Shown here one piece after another: positions 57,386-64,000 of a stretch of DNA of 64,000 nt. The notes under the pieces are model-generated. The model was not told the DNA's origin. It saw only the letters and a list, made by a program, of their open reading frames with translations, and made no database searches. Every line of letters begins with the position of its first letter. Position 1 is the stretch's first letter. The DNA lies in assembly GCA_963921425.1 (NCBI GenBank), contig OY992839.1, positions 21,002,910-21,066,909 of the forward strand, read 5' to 3'. Position numbers and translations under genes: made by a program. Source of the stretch: Dryas octopetala. Lineage: Eukaryota; Streptophyta; Magnoliopsida; Rosales; Rosaceae.

Positions 57386-58308
57386 CCTAAAACGTTTGAA
57401 CACTCTACGTAAACTACACCTAAACACTTAAAAGTGGATTGAGTTATTCTTCTTTTAAAGATGTAGACTATTTTGTGCATGAGCCTCTTATTTGAACTTA
57501 TACCAAAAAAATCCCCATTTAAGAGTTAATTAGGTATATATTTTGATCCAAAAAATATAAACTCATCTAAAAAATGAATAATAAATAATGAACACAGAAA
57601 GTCTTCCAACAGATAAAAGAAAATACCACGATTTTTTTTTATAATGAAAGAAATACCAACAATTTTGATGGCTCTTTTTTTTTGTTTGGTCTAAATTTTG
57701 ATGGCTCTATTATTTCTAAAATCTCAGTGTCCATTGAGTTTATACTAGCCTCCTGGCACGTGCTCCACACTTGTCATTGGTATTTTTATTGTGTTTTTTT
57801 GTTTAATATTTTATTCTCATTGTGATATAATTTTGTATCATTTTTTTCATATTTTAAGGTAATGGAGTGTTTTTTATTTTTTAAATTATTTTGAAGGTTC
57901 TATTTCATAACTATACCTTCATTTATTAGGTTGTTTTAATGTGATCGTTTTGTTGAATGAAATGTATTTTTAAGTAAACTTATCTTTTTGTGAAGCTTGT
58001 AATACTAAACTCTTATTTTGACTTTATAATAGTAAAGATGTTGTGATGCTTATGGTCGGCTTTTTGGTTTTGGTAGCCGCCTGTGTTGCGGCCCAAATAC
58101 AATCAAACAAAAAGCCCACAGGAGAGAAGTTGGGGGGTTGACTGATGAAGACTGAAGAAGCCCACCCAGGGTTTACAACCATTTAGGTCGATCAGTGTGA
58201 AGTTTTAGATCTAATACTGCAAAACCAAGAAGAAAAGAAGAAGAAGAAGAAGAAGAAGAAGAAGGGGTCGTTGGGGTTGGACTTAGTTTGATTTCTGAAA
58301 ACAGCAAA
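57386..58308. promoter_or_regulatory. Upstream region and 5' UTR of DAD1
   Basis: AT-rich sequence without recognised elements. The last 130 bp contain a (GAA)n run (58233-58263) in the probable 5' UTR. No certain TATA box was assigned. Confidence 0.45.
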
Positions 58309-58405
58309 ATGGGGAAACCATCGTCATCATCCTCAACCAGCAAGGATGCGCTTGCCCTTCTCAATTCTCTTCGCTCCGCTTACTCAGCCACTCCCACCAC
58401 TCTCA

Positions 58406-58452
<47 letters not shown>

Positions 58453-60490
58453 ACAATTTACAAATTAAAGGAAACAAAAGTGTAACCCAATTTTTTATTT
58501 TCTCTCTCCTTGTGTTAAATTTTCAGATCATTGATCTCTATGTTGGTTTTGCTGTATCCACAGCTCTCATCCAGGTAACCCATGATATCAATTTTCCTAA
58601 TTTCATTTTCTAATTTATTTATTCGTTTGTTCAATTATTGTACGCTCCGTTTGTTTTACGAGAAAATTTTGGATATTATCAAATGGAAGAATCTGGGATG
58701 CCCATTTTGATCTAATCTTAAGGAAATGGAAAGTATTTTTATTGATCTGAAACCAGTTAACTTGATACTTGGTAGTCTCGGTTGATAAACATTTTCCTTT
58801 TCGTTTGACATTGAACAGAATAAAATGGCTCTTCTTATTTTCGTAATTGTGGGCTTTTGTTCTAACAAAAGAGCAAAAAAAAAAAAAAAAAAAAGGAAAG
58901 CATTTTGGGTTATTGGACAGGCTTACAATTTGACTTTCCTTTCTAGGATATGATGTTATTCATCTGAACCCTGTTTATTTAGTTGCACCAATACAATTAA
59001 CTAGGATCAGTACATTTTTTTTTATTTTGAATAAAAATGTATCGATGTCTGCTTCATGATTGAGCTTCAATCTTTTCAACCATAAGCTATTCTACGTTGT
59101 GGTTTGATTTTACGTAATGTTTTTGCATTCCAAAATGGTGCCATTACGCATGCATCAATGACATAAAGTTGGTAACATGATTTTTTACTTCATGGTGTAT
59201 AGAATCTGATTTGCCTAGAAAATTGCTGTTAAGAAGTTGTTCAAGTTCCATTTGGTTAGGGACTTGAAATATTAACTTCTGGGTGCTTGGAGCGTCTGCA
59301 AAAAATTAAGACAAATAGAATAATACAAGTTACATCGTCAATCTGTTAAAATCTATGTAAAACATACATTGACACAGGACCATGGAGTCTTGCTACACAA
59401 CATGGACTAATGACATTATAAATATTAGAAGTATCTAGGATACGGACATGACATGAACACAACATTAATATATGTGATATTTTTATGTTGTGATTTGTGT
59501 TAAGATATATGTAAATTTTTGAACTTGAATCTCTTTCCTTAAATATATTTTTTTTCCTCAAAAGAAACTACTGTCTACACACATGTTTGAGTTTAAATAA
59601 TATTTATTATTTAATGTGGACACATGTTTGAGGTGTGTTGTCCTAGTTTTGGTGTTTAAATGTCTGACATAGACAAACCTTTGAGTGCTCATGCTTCATA
59701 ACTCCTAGTTGTAATATATACGGGGAGGCCAGTTCTTTTCCATGACACCACCTTCCCTTTCTATAATTACAGGCGTGGCTACCATGTCCTGCCATTGTTA
59801 GGTTCACAATGTCCACTCTTTTTTCACTTCTCACTTTAACATATTCTTCTATTACCTATTTTATGATGATGTGATGACACATTAACTACTATAAAAAGAA
59901 ACGATGAATGGTGGAAGTGAACCTCTGTTGCAACTTGGTGTGCTTTATTTAAATTTCCATTTTGTTAACTTTTTGTTGCCGATGATGCTGGTGAGCAGGT
60001 AGTCTACATGGCTATTGTCGGATCATTCCCATTTAACTCATTTCTTTCAGGAGTGCTTTCTTGTATAGGGACAGCAGTCCTTGCTGGTAAGGGAATATAT
60101 AGTTTATTTCTTTGTAGGGGTGAAAGTCATATTAGACATGAGTAGATTAACACTGAAACTGATTACACCTTTTGCAGTTTGTCTCCGCATTCAAGTGAAC
60201 AAAGAAAACAAGGAATTTAAGGTAAAGTTTCTTTCTTTCTTGTTTTTTTTTGTTTTTTTTTTTTGGTCTGATCTACTGATTGTCACAAATTTGCACACTC
60301 TGGGCCCGTTTGTCCTACTGTTCCTCTTCACTATATATTGACAACATTTTGTCTTGCCACACCTTCCCCTTCACCATCCTCCTGATTAGTGTGTGTGAAA
60401 CTGCAGGATTTAGCACCAGAGAGGGCTTTTGCAGATTTTGTTCTCTGCAATTTGGTGCTGCATTTGGTTATCATGAATTTCCTTGGATAA
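58309..60490 (+). CDS. DAD1: DAD1, oligosaccharyltransferase subunit (defender against cell death 1)
   Basis: Five exons with GT-AG introns: 58309-58407, 58527-58574, 59999-60086, 60178-60221 and 60407-60490, giving 120 residues with all phases matching. The sequence follows plant DAD1 closely: [53 protein letters not shown] and [19 protein letters not shown], ending in NFLG. Three hydrophobic helices match a small ER membrane protein. It is an essential subunit of the complex that N-glycosylates nascent proteins, and its loss triggers cell death. The N-terminus has a Ser run (residues 5-9) and is about five residues longer than the Arabidopsis protein. Intron 1 begins with a (TC)n microsatellite and intron 2 is 1.4 kb. 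The gene looks intact. Confidence 0.97.
58410..58451. repeat. TC microsatellite at the DAD1 intron 1 donor
   Basis: About 20 TC units beginning two bases after the splice donor. Length changes here would lie very near the splice site. Confidence 0.95.
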
Positions 60491-60971
60491 ATTAGCATCT
60501 TTTGATATGCTTTGATACTGTTTCCTTGAACAATGATAATTAGATATGATCATAAACAATTTTATGCATTTGATATATTTTCTTTTGTTTGATGAACTTA
60601 ACATGGTAAGTTATGTAGCCACCTTATATGAAAAATGAACCTGCAATTTAATCTTTGTCATCTATTTACATCATCAGGATATCTTCTTTAAATAGTTTAT
60701 GGAAACTGACTTGATACTGTGTTCCTTTTCTTTTAATGTCATATTTTGTACATGTCTTGGTGACATTACTAGTTGGTGTGCTGTCAAAAGAATATACACG
60801 AGCAACAGACAGAAAGCTACCATTTTAAGCTTTTCATAGGCTTCCTCTTGTGAGAGTTGTATTGGTATAAACATGAATGTTTATGGCATCAAATAACAGA
60901 AACTGGAATGTTGATCAAATTATATGATAAAACTGAGTCAGGAAGTGAGTTTATCTGTTTTAGCTAGGATG
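60491..60971. terminator. 3' flank of DAD1
   Basis: Probable 3' UTR and polyadenylation region of DAD1, AT-rich. No single poly-A signal stands out and no other gene was seen. Confidence 0.35.
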
Positions 60972-60980
60972 AACTAACTA

Positions 60981-61299
60981 GGCAAAAAGACGTTGTTTTT
61001 GGTCCCTGTACTATGGATGAGTCGCACTTTGGTCTCCGTCATTTCAATTTGAATTTTTCAAGGACTGTGTTTCCATTAACGTCACATTCATTAATGTCGC
61101 AATCAGGTTCAATTTGTTAAAATCGAGACGGAAAATGCCGATGTGGCACCACCTGATTGGCTCCGAAGTAGACAATTTTGATTTATTGGACCTGATTGCG
61201 ACATTAGTGAAATCACGGTCCTTGAAAAATTCAAATTGAAATGGCGTAAACCAAAGTACGACTCATCCATAGTACATGGACCAAAAACATCTTTTGGCC
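60981..61299. mobile_element. Mutator-like MITE, 319 bp, 9-bp target repeat
   Basis: Exact AACTAACTA repeats (60972-60980 and 61300-61308). The ends GGCAAAAAGACGTTG and, inverted, GGCCAAAAGATGTTT continue into arms of over 100 bp (CTATGGATGAGTCG, TTTCAATTTGAATTTTTCA). It lies about 490 bp downstream of the DAD1 stop. No coding capacity. Confidence 0.9.
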
Positions 61300-61392
61300 A
61301 ACTAACTATACCATCGTGGTGGCCATTTCTTAATTGAAGCAGTCTTTTTTAACTATAAATAGTGTCAATAATATATATATATATATACATAC

Positions 61393-61788
61393 AGGCTTTC
61401 TATTGAGGTATATCTCAACTTATTTATGTTGAAGTATACCCTATTGAGGCTTACATGAGTCGTTTTGTGTTGATTCGAATTATTTATTTTTTATATCTCC
61501 ATTGATAGATCATCCTTGCAAAAAATTAGCCAAATCAGAAATCATTTGCCTATCTAACTTTGATCAAATAAATGTACAAATCAAATATTTTTGATGAAAC
61601 CGTCCATTTGTCTTGTCAAAGTTAGATATGCAAATAATTTTTGATTTGACTAATTTTTTGCAAGGATGATCTATCAATGAAAATGATCCTTGCGAACGGT
61701 TTGGATCGACACAAAACGACTCGTGTGGGCCCCAACAAGGTTATACCTCAACATATAAGTTGAAATATACCTCAATAGAAAGAGCTTG
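61393..61788. mobile_element. TA-targeted foldback MITE, family M2
   Basis: Bounded by (TA)n tracts on both sides. The ends AGGCTTTCTATTGAGGTATA and, inverted, AAGCTCTTTCTATTGAGGTA continue into long inverted arms (TTTTGTGT, GATCATCCTTGCAAAAAATT), so almost the whole 395 bp can fold back. No relation to family M1 in the core, but the same insertion preference. Confidence 0.75.
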
Positions 61789-62057
61789 TATATATAAATA
61801 ATTAGATACAATGAAGTCTTGGACAAAATGAATTCCTCATTTTCAACCATCTTGGGATTTTTCTGGCAATAGTACCTCCCGGCTGCATAAGTGAATGGCA
61901 ACTGATTGATGTGAGAATCACTGTGAGATTAGATTAATTGATGGTTGAGAGACCGACAGTCCATATATGTTCATGTCTATCGTTAATTAATGCGAGATTT
62001 GTTATAAGATCCACATAAAAGGTTGATAATCACTTGTGCACGTGTTAGATCATTGTT

Positions 62058-62337
62058 TGTTAGAACGATTCTTAGTCAAAAGAAAGCAAAAGTGAAAATA
62101 TTATTTCATATATGTGTGTCTGTACAATACTGAAGGATACAACTTTATAAGAGAACAAAACTGCTATCTAAGGTAAGTAATTTAGATCCTAAGGTACAAT
62201 ACTTGATTGATACAGAGATCCTAAATTACAGATGCATGAGATCCTAAATTACAGATGCATAAGCCTAAATCAAAGATGTTGACTATAAATAGGTAAAGAA
62301 CCATATTTACTATATATTAATTCTTTCCATATCTTCA
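62058..62337 (-). mobile_element. 3' LTR of the copia element
   Basis: Starts TGAAGATATGG directly after the polypurine tract and is taken to end GTTCTAACA at about 62058. A 23-bp unit (GATCCTAAATTACAGATGCAT) is duplicated in it at 62217-62260. The outer border is uncertain because the partner LTR is out of view. Confidence 0.6.
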
Positions 62338-62349
62338 ATATTCCCCCTC
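62338..62349 (-). promoter_or_regulatory. Polypurine tract of the copia element
   Basis: The minus strand reads GAGGGGGAATAT immediately before the LTR start TGAAG, the plus-strand primer site for second-strand DNA synthesis in this family. Confidence 0.75.
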
Positions 62350-62433
62350 AAGCGGGAGTGTGAAGGTCAAGAATATCCAGCTTGTGTTTGAGCCGTTGAA
62401 ATTGGTCTTTACCTAAAGACTTTGTAAATATAT

Positions 62434-63832
62434 CTACAACTTGTTCCTTTGAAGAGGAATATAGGTAGTACGTAAAGAACTATTTTGAATCTTTTCTTGA
62501 ATAACATGACAATCGATCTCAATGATCTTGGTGCGCTCGTGATATACAGGATTAGCTGCTATGTGTAAAGCAGATTGGTTGTCACAATAGAGTAAAGTTG
62601 GTGTAGTGTGTGATAAACCAAGATCATGGAGCAAATACCGTAACCATTGAAGTTCGCAAGTTGCCATAGCCATCGCTCTATATTCTGCTTCGGCAGATGA
62701 GCGTGACATTGTATCTTGCTTCTTTGTTTTCCATGAGATAGGACTTTGTCCAAGAAGTATAAAGTAACCTATAGTCGACCTCCTTGTCATTGGGCAATTA
62801 CCCAATTAGAATCACAATAAGCCTGCAATTGAAAATTATTAGAAGCTGGCAATAGAATCCCTTGGCCTGGTGTGCCTTTTAAATAATGTAATAGTAGGTC
62901 TGCAGCCTCTTTATGAGTTGTTCGTGGGCTTTGCATGAATTGACTCAAATATGAACCGTATGAACAATATCTTGCTTAGTTATGGTATGATATATCAAAC
63001 GACCCACCAATCTTCTATAGGTTGCTGGATCAGATAAGAGTTCTCCATCATCATTGTTTAACTTGAGATTTTGTTCCATTGAGAACAAAGTAGGGCGTGC
63101 ACCAATTAGACCTGAATCTTTCAAAATGTCAAGTGCATACTTCTGTTGGCTTAGATATAACCCTTTTGAAGAACGGGACACTTCTATCCCAAGGAAGTAT
63201 TTCAAATCTCCAAGATCCTTTAAATGGAAATGTTGGTGCAAAAAATGTTTAATAATGGATATAGTGGCAACATCAATACCTGTAATAATTATATTGTCAA
63301 CGTATACAAGCAAGAAAATGGATGACTTGCCTTTGTGGCGATAGAAAAGGGAGTAATTTGCTTTTGATTGAGAAAACCCCGCATCAAGCAAAGCATTGGA
63401 AAACTTTGCAAACCAACACTGAGAAGCTTGCTTTAAGCCATAAAGTGATTTGTTATGACAACATACCATATTTTCCCCCTTGCCGGGATAACCAGGAGGA
63501 AGTTGCATATAGACTACTTCTCGTAAGTCGCCATGAAGAAAAGCATTATTGATGTCTAATTGGTGCAGAGGCCATCCCTTGGCAGCAACCAAGGACAAGA
63601 GGACACTAACAGTAGTGAGTTTGGCAACAAGAGAGAAAGTTTCATGATAATTAAGCCCTTCCATTTGTGTATAACCCTGGGCAACTAAATGAGCTTTGCA
63701 TCGTTCAATACTGCCATCAAAATGCCGTTTGATTTTATAGACCCATTTACAACCAATGGCTTGTTTGTAAGCTGGCAAGACGGTAAGGGTCCATGTATAA
63801 TTAGCTTCTAAGGCATCAAGTTCAGTTTGCAT
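62434..63832 (-). pseudogene. Copia pol remnant: reverse transcriptase (RVT_2) and RNase H
   Basis: The segment 63832-62945 holds the RVT_2 domain: WVYKIKRHFDGSIERCKAHL, the active-site-type YVDNIIITG near 63290, and KDLGDLKYFLGIEVSRSS. The segment 62805-62434 holds the copia RNase H: SAEAEYRAMAMATCELQWL and LLYCDNQSALHIAANPVYHE. Order and spacing are normal for copia pol. It belongs to the element above, is broken a small number of times and is treated as a fossil. Confidence 0.9.
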
Positions 63833-64000
63833 AGCTTGATGCCATGCAGGAGATTTAATAGCTTTAGCAAATGTGTTAGGCTCAACAATGGTAGTAATAG
63901 AAGTAAGAAAACTTTGATGTTTAATGGAAAAATTGTCATAAGATAAATAGTGGGATGAAGGATACTTTGTGCCGCGTTGAACCGGAGTGGAAGAAGAGAG

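Larger units (their letters stand above)
62058..64000 (-). mobile_element. Ty1/copia LTR retrotransposon, 3' part, right end outside window
   Basis: In minus-strand order: reverse transcriptase and RNase H remnants of pol from the window edge to about 62434, a polypurine tract at 62349-62338, then a 3' LTR from 62337 to about 62058. The 5' half (gag, protease, integrase) lies beyond 64000. The coding part has only a few breaks (about two or three in the visible stretch), so it is damaged but fairly young. The lineage was not assigned. Confidence 0.88.

Overview
This is a plant nuclear window, most likely from a woody eudicot; the species cannot be named from sequence alone. The evidence is U2-type introns in a textbook DAD1 gene, an RPM1-like resistance-gene relic, a PPR relic, nuclear 25S/26S rDNA, plant-only transposon domains (plant mobile domain, FAR1-type Mutator transposase, Tat-lineage Ty3/gypsy) and abundant GA/CT microsatellites. 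It is gene-poor and repeat-rich. Only two host protein genes look intact: SDHAF1, a 98-aa LYR protein on the minus strand near 34.5 kb with a 5'-UTR intron, and DAD1, a five-exon plus-strand gene at 58.3-60.5 kb.

Layout. 1-9.8 kb: a Tat-lineage Ty3/gypsy element on the minus strand, running off the left edge. It has an uninterrupted 1995-codon gag-pol, a primer-binding site, a 5' LTR, a 71-bp tandem array in its 3' untranslated part and an antisense open frame on the plus strand. 9.8-12.3 kb: an old caulimovirid (pararetrovirus) fossil, then a short LTR with its own primer site. 13.3-16.3 kb: a TG...CA-bounded 2.9-kb probable solo LTR with a 5-bp target duplication, whose edge was later copied in a 298-bp tandem duplication. 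17-26 kb: nested hAT elements, TA-targeted MITEs and a Mutator foldback element. 27.2-29.95 kb: an NBS-LRR pseudogene split by a small Mutator element. 31.3-32.8 kb: a PPR pseudogene with four lesions. 34.5-36.2 kb: SDHAF1.

36.3-46.8 kb: a composite Mutator-like (MULE) island bounded by about 220-bp inverted repeats. It carries a decayed plant-mobile-domain gene (+) facing a decayed FAR1-MULE-SWIM-OTU transposase gene (-). A 2.65-kb hAT element with a perfect 8-bp target duplication sits in the end of the PMD gene. Two arrays of 22-bp imperfect palindromes flank the transposase exons, and a third array of the same motif lies in the small MULE that split the NBS-LRR gene. This palindrome-array MULE family is the most unusual structure in the window.

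46.8-64 kb: a host tandem duplication that preserves a copy without the MULE, a 660-bp decayed 26S rDNA fragment, a second copy of the AATTTCG-rich hAT family in the opposite orientation, three more foldback MITEs, DAD1, and the 3' part of a Ty1/copia element on the minus strand running off the right edge. All coordinates and homology calls were read by eye, without database searches.
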